Shown here piece after piece: positions 35,249 to 47,271 of a DNA stretch of 64,000 bases. The DNA lies in contig NTMA01000075.1 of the NCBI GenBank assembly GCA_002917075.1, positions 62,001 to 126,000 of the forward strand, in the 5' to 3' direction. The notes beneath the pieces are model-generated. The model was given only the letters and a program-made list of their open reading frames with translations. It was not told where the DNA came from and did no database searches. Source of the stretch: Hawksworthiomyces lignivorus (taxonomy: Eukaryota > Ascomycota > Sordariomycetes > Ophiostomatales > Ophiostomataceae). Numbering within the stretch: the stretch's first letter is position 1; every line of letters starts with the position of its first letter. The position numbers and the translations under genes are program-made.

Positions 35249-35574
35249 CATGCCGGGACAGGACATTTGCAAAGAGCGCCAACGAAGACCGGCTATCTCG
35301 CTGAGGATATTAGAGGCAATGCTACAGTGGTCGACGTGACTCGATGAGCGATGGGAAAAGATCATAGATCATAGATCAAACGAGAAACATGTAAAATATC
35401 CCTATAGACGTGCCTTCGTGTAAAATTCCAAGTTCCACTTGCTTTGTGGAAAGCCCGGTCGTTGCTATGCTGATATATCAATACTAGACTGTAATCGTAC
35501 AAGATGCTCCGCTCCTGTCGCTGTCTTTCCAAGTCCTCCCTCGAGCCTTTTCCCTCTCCCTTCTTCTCCTCCTC
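35249..35574. other. convergent 3' spacer thioesterase / membrane protein
   Basis: 326 bp between two converging stop codons. Nothing coding is seen. Confidence 0.6.
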
Positions 35575-36181
35575 TCATAACCGCACGTAGACGTCCAAGC
35601 AGTCGATCCGCCACTCCCGCCGGCCCAGCAGGCTCCGCAGCCACTCCATGCCGATGCCGGTCCACTCGGCGCGCGCGCGGGCCAGCTCGGCGGCGGCGGA
35701 CTTTGCCAGCGTCGACGCCGTCGTGTTGAGCATGTCGACGGCGAGGGCCAGCGTCTCGTTGTGGAGGGCATCGGGCAGCAGCGAGCCGTTGTGGGCGGCG
35801 CCGTCGCACGCCGGGCACGCTGCAGAGGCAGACGCAGCGGCGGCGGCGGGGCTGGTCCGCGGCTCAAACCAGTTGCTGCCAAAGTCGAAGAAGCACCGGT
35901 CGGACCAGTTGCAGCTCGTGAGGAACAGGATCAGCAGCAGAAACGAGCAGTAGACGCAGGGCCGGTTGAGAAAGTAGGTGCAGACGAAAAAGAGGAAGAT
36001 GAAGGTCGGGGAGGCATTGGTGGGGATGAAGAGGAGCGGGAGCCAGCTGGACGGTTGCGCACGGTTAGTATCAGAATTGGCAAAGGAGCATAGCGCGAGA
36101 TGAAAAAAAAAAAAAAAAAAAAGGCACCGCATGTGCGCGGGAGCCGGAGTGCAAAAAGTCTTACCTCCGTAAGCAGAACAT
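35575..36181 (-). CDS. small multi-pass membrane protein, conserved-looking, function unknown
   Basis: Two exons: 36181..36165 (17 nt, MFCLR plus two bases) and 36046..35575, joined by a 118-bp intron holding an 18-A run; 162 aa. The mature sequence starts MFCLRSWLPLLFIPTNASP and has a hydrophobic pair at about 14-50 (TFIFLFFVCTYFLNRPCVYC, then SFLLLILFLTS). It continues CNWSDRCFFDFGSNWFEPR, and ends with an Ala-rich, then amphipathic C-terminus (WRIDCLDVYVRL). Several Cys and Trp lie next to the membrane segments. I know of no function for it. The short first exon rests on the good ATG context, GTAAGA donor and correct phase. Divergent from the EDC4-like gene. Confidence 0.7.
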
Positions 36182-37669
36182 AGTGAGTGACGACAGCGGT
36201 GCGCCGCGTCGGGCGTGTATGTGTGTGTAGGGCCGGGTGCGCGCAGTCTGCCGCCGTAGAATGAGGGGCAGAAGAGACGGAAGTTTGTGAGTAGCGCGAT
36301 TAGAGAGGGGGATTTCCGACAGCGTTTCTCGTCAGAAGCTGGATCTCGAGATGACGGATTGGTGAGCCGCGGTCGTCTCACACCGAAATATGTCGCCTAA
36401 GAATACTGATGAAGCGAGTCGTGGATACAAGGCCGGGTCAGAAACTAAGAAAACTGGTCGATGCTCTAGTGGCGATTTAAGACGGTCGACACGCGTAGAG
36501 GAAGGGGATGGTGAAGATGATGAGAAATTCCAATGAGTATCTCTGGAGCCTGCAGAGTGGCGTAACGATAGTTCGGAGAGTTTTATGTCATCGATTGGCG
36601 CTGTGAGATTGTGAGAGGGTCACCGATGTCGTTATGTAATCGTAACAGTGCATAACACAGTATAAAACGAGCCCCCAGGAGAAACGACAGCTTCACTCAG
36701 CACGTGCATGCAACCATTCGATTTTCAATTTGCTACTGGACAACTCACCGTTTGTGAAGCAAAAGAAGCTAATATTATTCGTCTAGACGCCCTCACGCCT
36801 TATTCGATGTGCCGTGAGGCGATTGTGACGCAAAGGAAACCCTGCGTGAGTTCACTCTGGGGTGCTGCATGCATACCGTGCTGAAAAACGACACGATAAC
36901 TGTGTGCACTGAACGCTTTTGTGTGCTGGGGCCAGCCCGATAAGTGCCCAATTCTGCAGGCCTAAGGCCGCGCTGGCAGCAAAGTAGCCTGACCAGCCCC
37001 ATAATTTTTGCAGGTTTGGCACCTGCTGTTTACCGCCCTCGCGCCCTGGCGCTTGCCGTTCAGCCTAAGACATACAGAGCAACTACAGCGTATAGCGTAC
37101 CTATAATTTTTATTTTACTGGGGAGCAGAGCAACAGTAAAAAAAAAATAAAATAAAAAAAATAAAGAAAATATTGAAAAGTTGCTCTAAGCTTGTTTTCA
37201 CTTCAACCTCACTTCTTTCTTCTCCAATCCACACATCTCTGTATTTGCTTTTTTCCATCCACACCTGTTACAACAAAGAGACACAAACGAACGTTACTCG
37301 TCGACCGCTGTGCCTAGATCACTTTCTAGGCTCTCTGAATTGCGTAACAGCTGTTTTTTTTGCTTTGGTCCTGGTCCAGCTGGTTTTCGCTTTTGTGTTG
37401 CCTCTGTTCTCGTTTCGTCTCCATCATCTTTGTTCGCTTTTGTTTTCCTCCATCTGTTTGCACTACTTTTATCACATATCTGCTCTCTCTGTTATTACAG
37501 TTGGCTGCTCGGTAATAGATGACGGCTCGTATTTTCTTCTTTGCTGCTCTTCGTTGCCTGACCCAATTCCGCCATTATTGGTTTCTCTAGTTAGACACCA
37601 ACCTCCCATATACCGACACTTGTCACCAACCACTGTGGACATCCGCCATCAAACAGGCTTGCCGTCACC
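36182..37669. promoter_or_regulatory. divergent promoter region, membrane protein / EDC4
   Basis: 1.5 kb between two divergent starts. The right 500 bp is strongly pyrimidine-rich with many CTTT/TTTC runs, typical of a long fungal 5' leader. No gene is supported. Confidence 0.5.
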
Positions 37670-40600
37670 ATGTCGGCCGACAGTGGTGATGACGGCAGAC
37701 CCGTCGACAGAGAGCCTGGCTCCGGCCTGGAGTCCCTGCTAGCTCAGCTGCGTCGTCGTTCTGACCAAGACACGTCTCCATCTGGTCCTCTGCAGTCCCC
37801 CCACGACCTCCTCTCACGCTTTTCGGCTATGCAACAGCGCCCTCCCGTGGCCAACGATCAGTTCTACCCAATTCAACAGCAGCAACATGCCGACCCGTCA
37901 CCAACTGGGATGGGCGGACCAACGTCCTCCTTTGTTCACAACGACAACAGCTTCGCGTCCAACCCGGTCACTCATCCTCCCCAGTTCGCGTCTAACATCT
38001 CGCTGTCTTCCGGCGGTCTGCCCGCTGCTCCAACCCCCCCCGTTGGAGGCGGCTTTCCGAATGCCCAGTTCCCGCCTTCCCTGCTGGGATCCATCGGCTC
38101 CGGCCGCCCCAGCAGCGACCGCGCTACCACAAGCTCACACCTGCTTAATCTTTTGAAGTTCAGCGGCGGCGGCCAGGCCAACTCGAGCGCCAATTCCCAG
38201 CCGCCGTCCGTGCCTCATAATCTTCACCAGAGCATCACTGCCGCTCCTGATGACGACGAGCCGGAGATGCTCGAGCAGCAGCACACCTCTGTGGGGACGG
38301 CTCTGCCACCGAGCATGATTCACGCGCCGGCACCTGCGCCATCAGACCCCACCGGCCTCCTCGCGGCTCTTATGCAGGGCACGCTGAAGGACGAGCCGCC
38401 CAAGCAGCCGGAACCTGCTCCATCCGTGGCCTCGTCTGCACCTTCGTCTATGCCGTGGACATCCACTTCGCAGTCCACGGAAACGCAGCAGTATCTGCTC
38501 AACCTGCTGAACCGCCCGAAGCCCAGCCAGAACGACGAGTCCTTTTCGACTGAGTCATCCAAGCCGAGCCGGCTTACACCTGGATCGGTCGAGAACCACC
38601 AGCCTGGCCAGCAGCTGCAGAAGGCATACGGCGTGTTTGAGGATTCTGCCGCCTCGGCTTCTGCCTCTCCGTCTACAATGGCCCTGCCGCACACCAGCGT
38701 GTTTGACTTTGAGATTCAGCAGCCCATCCCAGACGACGAGCCGACCCCGAAGTCGACCACTCTGTTCGACCACCACAACCCCTTTGACGGCCTGGTGACG
38801 CCGTCGTCTTTCACCCGGCCCTCCAAAACCTCCACAACCCCCAGCGCCTCAGGTACCGCCCCGTCTCCTGCGCAGTCCTCTACGGCGGCAACGTCGACGG
38901 CGACGGCGACGACTGCGACGGCTGTCACGGCTAAGCCGGTTCAAATCCTTAGGAAGCCTGCACCGCAAGTGGCAAATGTGGTCAAGCCGTCCAGCAACGG
39001 GCCGAGCCCCATTGCCAGCCCCGGCCATCTGGCTGGCAGCGTTGAAACGGCTGCAGCAGTCCATCTGACCACGGCCGTGTCGCCATCGGAGCCGAGCATC
39101 GAGAAGGAAGCTCCTGCTGATGCTCCCTTCGATGAGGCAGCCGAGAGTGACGGCAAAGACGAGAGCGACACTACGGCTGCAGCCAACGACCTTGCCAACC
39201 AGTCGGGCGACGACATGAAGGAGGACGGCGAGCTGACTCCCGCGATCCAAGACGCAAACCAGGCGGAGATCGTAAAGGACCTGGACGATCTGGAGCACGC
39301 AAAGACAGACGAGGAGTTTGACGCCGCCGCGCAGGCTGCCGGCCGTGCCATCCAGCAGGAGCTGGACAAGGACGAAAAACACACCGCCCTCGAAGACAGC
39401 CTGTCTCCGGACCTGGCGAAAGCCGTCCGGGACATCGTCGATGAGGCCGCTCAGGGCACCGTTGCCGACAGCTGGGAGAGCGCCGATGCCGAGGCCGAAG
39501 GCGACGACGTCATTGTTGTCGAAGTGCAGTCCTCGCCTGTCAAGGTGTATAACTTCCCCATGAAGCCGTGGATCTCCATCGACGTGCAGGACGACGACAA
39601 GGAGAGCCGGCCCGTCTTCCGCGAAGACTCCATCCTGGACATTGCGCGGCTCAAGAAGGATTTCGACCAGATCGACCGCAACCTGGTGGCCGCTTCCGAG
39701 AACTACATGGTCTACGGCATGTCCAAGGCGGGCGGCCTGCGCGTCATCCGCCAGTCCGACGGCCGCGATGCCAAGCTCTTCACCGATACGCGGGACCGCA
39801 TTTTCAACGTCGCCATGTCGTACAGCAACGACGCCGGTGCCATCCCGCGAGACTCCATCATCGGTACGGGCATCAGCGGCACCGTGTACTGGGTGCAGAT
39901 CCGCGACGGCGACAAGGACCACCTGGACTACGCGCACCCGGAGCTGTACGGCTTTGCTCTCCCGCCGATCCCGTCACACGAAGGCGACGCGCCCGGCGGC
40001 GTCCTCAAGACGCGGGCTCGCACCTCGACCGGGCACCCGGAATACTTTGCCGTGGGCCGGGGCAAGTCCATCAACATTGTGTGGCCGAGCTTCATTATGC
40101 GGAACAGCCTGTTCCAGCCCGGCCACGACCGCGTCGTCGACACCGAGAAGCTGGCCAAGCAGTGCTCCCTGAAGATCAACACTGGTAAGGCCGGCAAGGA
40201 CTTCACCTTTAGCCAGGACGACACCGTCGTGGTCTCGCTTGACAAGTCGGGCCGCGTCAAGTTCTGGGACGTGCGCGACCTCACGGCCGTGCGCGAAGGG
40301 TCGGACCCGCGCAATCCGGTGCCGGCGCACACGTCGCTGGAGGTCAAAGAGCCGCTGATGACGCTGACGACCACGCCCGAGGGCGAGAAGGCGTGGCCGA
40401 CGTCCGTGCTGCTGCTCGACAAGCTGCGTCCGTACCAGAAGCACTGCGCCCTGCGCTACATGATCGTGGGCATGAAGCAGAACCACACGCTGCAGCTCTG
40501 GGACCTGGCGCTCGGCAAGCCCGTGCAGGAGTTCAACCTGCCCCACAGCAAGGAGTCGGACGCCGTGTGCAGCGTCATGTACCACCCGCCGACGGGCATG

Positions 40601-43349
40601 ATCGTGGTGGGCCACCCGACACGCAACTCGGTCTACTTCTTGCACCTGTCGGCGCCCAAGTACGCCATGAAGAGCATGTCCCAGGTCGACTACATCCAGC
40701 GGCTGACGGCGCGCGACGCATCGATCCCGCAGCCGGAGTCGACGGCCGTCATCAGCGGCCTGCGCGAGTACTCGTTTACCAACCGCGGCGCCCTGCGCAG
40801 CCTGGACATCCTGCAGAACCCCGCGTCCAACGCGGACGACGAGAACCCGACCCTGTTCGAGCTGTACGCGATGCACTCCAAGGGCGTGAGCTGCCTGTTT
40901 GTGCGCCAGGCCGAACTGGGCTGGACCAAGGACAACAAGGTCATGGAGCCCGTGGACGCGGTGGAGGCCGGCAAGGTCAAGATCGGAAAGCTCAAGTCAC
41001 CACAGCAGCCGGCGCCGTCCGCCGAGGCGCGCAGCGCGGAGACCAGCGCGGTCGGCGCGCAGCAGCAGACGCCGCGCATCATTGCCTCGCGCGCCGCGGC
41101 CAAGGAGCTGTTCCAGCACCAGGAGGCTGCCGCGCTGGCCCGCAAGTCCGTGGAGCCCGGCTCGCTCACAAACAAGCTCCGGGGAGCGGCCGATCCCCGG
41201 GACGACGACAGCACTGTCACCCCGGCCGCCACAACGCCTTCCGTGGAAAAGGCGGACAAGAAGAGCCGCAAGAAGAAGGCGGCTGCGGCTGCGGCGGCAG
41301 CCAATGCCGCCGGAGGACAGTCGCGGGCCTCGGACCACGACGCCGTCACGGATTCTAACGGAGGCGGCGGCAGCAGCGTGCCCCACATGATCGTGGCAGG
41401 CAAGGCGCCGACCGACGTGTTCAAGCCGTCCGGCGGCTCTTCCGGCGCGGCCAAGCAGGGCTCTGGGTCGGCGACGCTCAGCGTCAGCCAGGACGCGATC
41501 GAGGCGCGCATCAACACCATGGAGGCGCGCATCTGCGAGCGGGTGTCGAGCTCAGTGCACGTGGCGTTCGACGACATGCGCAAGGGCATCGAGCAGCAGT
41601 TCCGCGCGCGGGATGCCGACTTCGAGCAGAGGCAGCACAAGCTGCTCGCCGCGGTCTCGGACACGCTCAACACCAACACAGAGGGGGTGCTGGAGAAGCT
41701 CATCGCGGCCGAGTTTCAGCGGAGCGTCGTGCCCACGCTGCGCGACGACGTGGCACGGACCATCACGGACCACTTGGGCAGCCGGCTCAACGTGCACCTG
41801 GCGGGCGTGGTGCAGAAGGAGCTGCAGCGGTCGCTGTCGGGCTACCTCTCGACGAGCGTGTCGGGCAGCGTGGCGAGCAGCCTGCGCAGCCAGGAGGTGA
41901 CCAAGGCGATCAGCGACAAGGTGGTGCACGCGGTAGCGCGCCACGTGGACGACCAGTTCAGCCAGACGGTGGCCGACGACGTGCTGCCGACCATCTCGTC
42001 CATCTCGGCGCAGGCCGTGCACACGCTCACGGGCGAGGTGCACGAGGCGCACCAGAAGATGGCGGGCCAAGTGCAGGCGGCGGTGCGGACGGAGCTGGTG
42101 CTGGCGCAGGCCGCGCAGGCCGCGCAGAACGACAAGATCGAGGCGCTCATGCTGCTGGTGACGCGCCTGTCCGACACGGTGTCGACCATGGCGGCGGCGC
42201 AGACGCAGCACCAGAGCCAGCTGCTGAAGCTGCAGAGCAGCATCGCCAGCGCCAGCGCCATGGTCGCTGGCGCCGGCGCCGGCAGCAGCGGCGGCAGCAG
42301 CAACGGCACCGGCGCCCACGGGCACCTGCCCCACGGCCAGCCGCAGCCGCTTCCGCCGCCGTACCCGACGCACAGCCAGCAGCCGATGCCGCCGCAGCCG
42401 CAGCAGCTCCAGCAGCAGCACCCACAACAGCAGCAGCACGCTCAGCTCCAGCAGCAGCAGCACCAGCATCTGCCGCAGCAGCACCCCCACCAGCTCGGCC
42501 CGCAGCACCCGCCCCAGCACGCCCCGCAGCACAGAGGCTTCGTGGAGCAGCAGCAGCAGCAGCAGCAGGTCTTCCACAGCCCCACGGGAGCGCGCGTGGC
42601 GAGCGGCGGCCAGCTGGGCTCGCCGTCTCAGCACTCGGCCGGCTCCGGCCCTCTGGCGCAGCCCGGCCAGCAGCACCAGCACCAACAACAGCAGCACCAG
42701 CACCAGCAACAGCAGCAGGTTGCGGCGTTTGACAAGTACGAGCAGGACCAGGACAAATACGAGTACAGCGCGCAGCGGGAGCGCGGCCGGGCCGAGTTCG
42801 ACCAGACGGCGCGCGCCATCGACGAGCTGCTGCGCACGCGCAAGTACGACGACGCCATGATGCGCTGGCTGCAGAGCAACGGCAACGAGGAGCAGCTCTT
42901 CTTGCTGGTGCTCTCCAAGTACTCGCCCGACTTCCTCGGCAACCTGCAGCCGCTGGTGCTCCTGTCGGTCGGCACGACGGTGACGCAGGACCTGGACGGG
43001 CCGGAGCTGCCCAAGAAGCTCAGCTGGATCGAGATGGTCATCCTGAGCCTGTACCAGGTCGCAGAGCAGCTGGTGAGTTACCTTGTTTACTTTCCTTTTT
43101 CATCTCTCCTCCCCCTCCCCTATTCTATCCCCCAAAGTTGCAGGACCTCTTACTGACATCTGCCTGTAGGATGACCAAACCAGAGAAATCACGCCCAACG
43201 TGCTGCTGCACATCCGGTCCCGGCTGGAGCAGGCGCAGCTGCGCCTCAGCAAGGTGGTGTCGGGCAATGACCCGCAGCTGAAGAACATCAACCGGATGAT
43301 TGCGATCATCAACCGGCTCGTGGAAGTAACCAAGCCGCGCGTCTACTAG
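37670..43349 (+). CDS. EDC4: EDC4/Ge-1-like mRNA decapping scaffold (WD40 plus coiled coil)
   Basis: Scaffold expected in P-bodies, supporting mRNA decapping. Exon 1 37670..43072, exon 2 43170..43349, intron 97 bp; 1860 aa. The first ~600 residues are Ser/Pro/Gln-rich and disordered, then acidic. A WD40-like region spans about 630-1090 (KPWISIDVQ, NMSYSNDAGAIP-like strand, SGRVKFWDVRDLT, HTLQLWDLALGK). A helical, coiled-coil region runs about 1270-1530. Gln/His/Pro low complexity follows (1570-1685). A C-terminal helical domain (DEKYDDAM-like region through WIEMVILSLYQVAEQL, spliced to DDQTREITPNVLLHIRSRL) matches the family's C-terminal helical fold. Domain order fits EDC4; WD40 sequence alone would not be specific. 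The 3' flank begins with a GGC microsatellite. Confidence 0.8.
42380..42720 (+). repeat. CAG/CAC-rich low-complexity coding tract (poly-Gln/His)
   Basis: Repeated CAG and CAC codons encode Gln/His runs inside the EDC4-like protein. Such tracts commonly vary in length and favour condensate formation. Confidence 0.85.
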
Positions 43350-43359
43350 GGAACGACGA

Positions 43360-43360
<1 letters not shown>

Positions 43361-43399
<39 letters not shown>
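43361..43399. repeat. (GGC)13 microsatellite
   Basis: About 13 uninterrupted GGC triplets, 11 bases after the EDC4 stop codon, probably in the 3' UTR. Confidence 0.9.
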
Positions 43400-44361
43400 A
43401 GCTCACGCCTTGGCAGTGACGCCGCCCAATACGGCAAGCACAGCAAACACGACGAGCGCGTGCAGCGAGGCGGACAAGTCTAGCCTCTATGGCGACGGCA
43501 CATGCGAGACAACCCCAAAGGCGGCGGCGGCAAAGGAATGGCTAGTCGTCCGCTACGATGTCCACAGAGGCCCGACCCCGTCTCCTGCCCGCCGTGTGCG
43601 CTAAGGAAGGGGGGATAGCAAGAGAAGACTCTTCTTCTGGACGCCGTGCAGCAGCAGCATGTTCAATTACGCGTGTGCAGCATTTGTCTCGGCATACGGG
43701 ACTACTGTTTTTATATCATTCTTATTTCAATTTAGCAGGGACATGTGTTTACATAGCAGGACGAGCTGACAGGAGACAATGATAGGGGACGATGAACATG
43801 AAGATGAAGGAATGCGTTTGTGTGAGGACAAGACGAGGTACAGATATCAACTGAGAGAGCAAGGAAGAATTCGTGGGACTGGGAGGAAGTATTTTTTTTT
43901 CATCTTTTTCTTCTCGCCCACGAGGATGTTTGATTTCTTACGCCGAGCATTTTATGGATTCTATTCCATGCTTTCATTCAGTCTCAGAGCCACTCTTGAG
44001 GTATCAGGAGATGGTGCGGAGTACAGCCGTTGTTCTATTTTCTTTCTTTTCTTCTTTTTTTGCACGGAACATTTTCATAATCTAATTAGCGAACGGAGGC
44101 AATGCAAAAGTTTTTTTTCATTTTCTTTTAATTCTCAATTGAAACTCTCTGTACATGTTGATAATAGGATCATCTACGAGATGAGAACGACAGTAATGTA
44201 GAGGCTGCATCTCAGCTATTGTCCCCCATAAGTGGCAATTCTTGGCATTCTTTGGCGTCCTTTGAGGCTGAATTTTCACTCTATACAGTGCGCCCAAGAC
44301 GCTATGAGGACTATTATAGCGCGGATCGCATTCTTCAATGCCTTGCTTGAAGCGGCCGCAT

Positions 44362-44382
44362 CCCGATAAGGCCCTTATCGGG
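44362..44382. repeat. 10-bp perfect inverted repeat
   Basis: Arms CCCGATAAGG and CCTTATCGGG are separated by a single C. It lies 130 bp upstream of the TRM6 start and could be a hairpin, a dyad binding site or a transposon footprint. Confidence 0.6.
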
Positions 44383-44513
44383 CCTGTCTGCAGCTAAATT
44401 TTGTAAGGAAGAAAAAAAAAGTTTTGACAGCTGTATATCTGCTGCAAATGCCCACCTGCAGCTGCGACATCACTTAGAACGAAACACCCCTTCCCATTGC
44501 GATCACCGCTGCC

Positions 44514-46816
44514 ATGTCGTCCGTGGTTCAGCCTAACGCCTGGGTTGGCCTCAAGCTGCCGTCCGAGAACGTGCGGTTCCTGCGGATCGTTCCCGATACG
44601 TGAGTGTCTTCTTCTTTTCTTTTTGGTCTGGCGCTTTGCCGCTGCGCTGCGCTACTGCGTATATTGTCCTCTCTTTCTGACTCTGTTTGGGGGAAACCTG
44701 CAGCAACATCTCCCTCGGAAAATATGGCACCTTCCCCAGCAACCTCATTATTCACCGTCCCTACCACCTGACCTACGAGCTGCAGGACAAGCGGGACGAC
44801 GAGACTTTCAGCCGGCTGCGTGTCATCCCGCCGGCCGAGCTGTACGCGGACGTGCTGGCCGATGAGGCGCGCGAGGCGCGGGCGGTGGCAGCGGCGGCGG
44901 CGGCGGCGACCTCGGGTGTAGCGGGGACGGACACGCCGCTCGACGACGGCGACGCCTATCTTGCGACGCCCGACGGCAGCGGCGCGACCGAGTACACGCT
45001 GGTGGACATTGAGAGCCAGGTGGTGATTGCGCGGTCGAACGCGCAGGACCTGGCGGCGCTCGACGGAGGGGCCACGGCGGCGGCAGCGGCGGCAGCGGCG
45101 GCGGCGGCGGCGGCATCCTCGTCCGCCTCGTCGGGCCCCGGGCGGCGGCAGGCGCTGACGACGGAGGACATTGAGCTGCTGAAGCGGGCGGAGACGGACG
45201 CGGGGCGGGGCGTGATCGAGCAGCTGCTGCGGTCGCACGGGGCGCTGGACCAGAAGACGTCGTTCTCGCTGGCCAAGTACAAGCTGCTCAAGACGAAAAA
45301 GTACATCCGCCGCTTCACGGTGCTGCCGCTGGACCTGCACACGCTGGGCAACTGGCTGCTCGACGACAAGGAGGTCGGCTCCAAGATCCTCGAGCTGCGC
45401 GACGAGATGGTCGCCCTGCTGGGCTGCTGGGCCAACGTGCACTACGGCGGGCCCGACCGGTTCCTAACCGAGGCGCCGGTAGTAGAGGCAGAGGCAGAGG
45501 CGGCGCAGGACGGAGAAGAGGACGCAGAAGAGGTAGCGGGAGAGGCAGCAGGAAAGCACGAGCTGAGAGTAAAACGAGAGGCTGAAGACGACGACGACGA
45601 CGACGAGGCAGAAGCACAAGCGCTGCCAATACCACCGCCGCAGCCGGTCGATCTCCGCGAGCGGCTGGGCGGCGGCCGCTGGCTGGTGATGGACGACACG
45701 GGCGGGCTGCTCGTGGCGGCCATGGCCGAGCGGATGGGCATTCTGTACGAGCAGAAAGAAGACGACGAGGCCGCTCCAAGGAATGAAGTCACGGCACAAG
45801 AGACTGCAACAGCGGCTGCGAGGACAGGAGATACAAACGGCGAAGGTGGTGTCCCGGAAGCGAGCCAGACGTCGGCGTCAGCGGCTGCTGGTGCGCCGTC
45901 GCAGAACGGCAGCTCTGAAGCAGCAGCAGCAGCAGCAGCCGCCGCGCAGGCCATGCCGGAGCGGCCGCGGCGGCACCCGGCGCAGCACCGTCACCACCAG
46001 CGGCACCCGCGCGACGACTTCCACGTGCCCTACTCGCTCAACAACACCATCACGCTGGTGCACGCCAACACGCAGGCCAACCTGACGTACCTCAAGTACT
46101 TTGGCTTCGACCACACGGACCCCAACCACGCGCCGCACCCGCTGGGCGCGCACCTGCTGTGCCTGTCGTGGCTGCAGCTGCTGGAGCCCGCGAGCGACAC
46201 GGTGTACGCGCAGGCGCCGCCCGTTCAGCCCGACGACGTCGTCGCCTCCTGGAAGCCCGCCCGCCGCGGCAACTACCACCGCAAGCGCCGCCGCTGGGCC
46301 CGCACGCGCCACGCCGTCGACGCCGCCCGCGCCGGCGGCTTCGCGGGGCTCGTCGCCGCCACCTCGCTCGACCTCGTCTCCACCCTGCGCCACGCCCTGC
46401 CCCTGCTCGCCCCCGGCGCCCCCGTCGCCGTCTACTCCCCCACCATCGAGCCCCTCGCCGCCCTCGCCGACTGCTTCAGCGTCGCCCGCCGCGCCGCCTG
46501 GTCCTCGGGCGCCGTCGACGTGTCGCCGGCGGTGGTCGATGCTTCTGGCGGTCGGCCCCCCACGCTCGACGAGCTCGAGCGCTGGCCCGGCACCGACGAG
46601 TTCCCCCTCAACCCCATGCTGCTGCTCGGCGTCACCGTCCAGACCAGCCGCGCCCGCCGCTGGCAGGTCCTGCCCGGCCGCACCCACCCCCTCATGACCG
46701 CCCGCGGCGGCGCCGACGGCTACGTCTTCACCGGCTGGAAGGCCCGCCCCGCCGAGGGCCGCGTCACCGCCCGCGGCAAGTTCAAGCGGCGCAAGGGCGC
46801 CGAGGGGCCTCTGTGA
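44514..46816 (+). CDS. TRM6: TRM6/GCD10, non-catalytic subunit of tRNA m1A58 methyltransferase
   Basis: Partners TRM61 to methylate A58 in the T-loop of tRNAs, including initiator tRNA. Two exons, 44514..44599 and 44704..46816, intron 104 bp; 732 aa. The splice gives LRIVPDTNISLGKYGTFPSN, which with RPYHLTYEL is the TRM6 signature. The core helices appear at LTTEDIELLKR and TSFSLAKYKLLKTKKYIRRF. The C-terminal Rossmann-like half includes ATSLDLVSTLRHALPLLAPG and ends NPMLLLGVTVQTSRARRWQV. The S-adenosylmethionine loop of the catalytic partner is not visible, as expected. The protein is longer than usual through Ala runs (about 65-150) and an acidic insert (about 295-345) plus a poly-Ala segment. 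Convergent with ARC18. Confidence 0.92.
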
Positions 46817-47271
46817 AGAAGGGGAAAAAAGGCAGAAGAGAAAAGAAAATCAAGAAAAGAAGAAGAGAATTATTAAATGCATTGGGAAGTGAGAGAAAGA
46901 GGACTGCACGATAGGACTTTTTGGGTTTGACAAATGGAAATTGTAGACGATAGAACATATTTTTTTTTCGCATATTGCACGCATGTAGGCACGGCATTCA
47001 TGTCAAGGGATGAAGACGAAGAGCCGTCAGCATATACGGTTGTTTATCATGTTTGGATTTTAATTGAGTAATTGAGACGCAAAAGACACAAGAGAATCTC
47101 GATCTATGCATTTTCAAGAGGATAAAGGCGGCTTTTTCTTTTTCAGTGTAATGTCGGACAGGCACACTCCCGTGATATCTGTTTATCGCTGTCTCTGGCC
47201 CATCGTATCTTTTCCCAAAAATCCACAGCAAACAGTACCCTCTTTCTCTGACCATTGATTTTTACAGGCTC
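46817..47271. other. convergent 3' spacer TRM6 / ARC18
   Basis: 455 bp, AT-rich, no coding signal. Confidence 0.6.

Larger units (their letters stand above)
43350..44513. other. intergenic between EDC4 and TRM6
   Basis: 1.2 kb, tandem orientation. It begins with a (GGC)n microsatellite at about 43361-43399, includes T-rich blocks at 43.9-44.1 kb and a perfect 10-bp inverted repeat at 44362-44382. No gene is supported. Confidence 0.55.

Noticed and set aside
38849..42709. Several 300-385 codon minus-strand and shifted plus-strand frames over the EDC4-like gene
   Set aside because: No domain sequence; low-complexity Arg/Leu/Ala translations of a GC-rich coding strand.
43359..43604. Poly-Ala open frame starting after the EDC4 stop
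   Set aside because: It is the translation of the GGC microsatellite in the 3' flank, with no further coding evidence.
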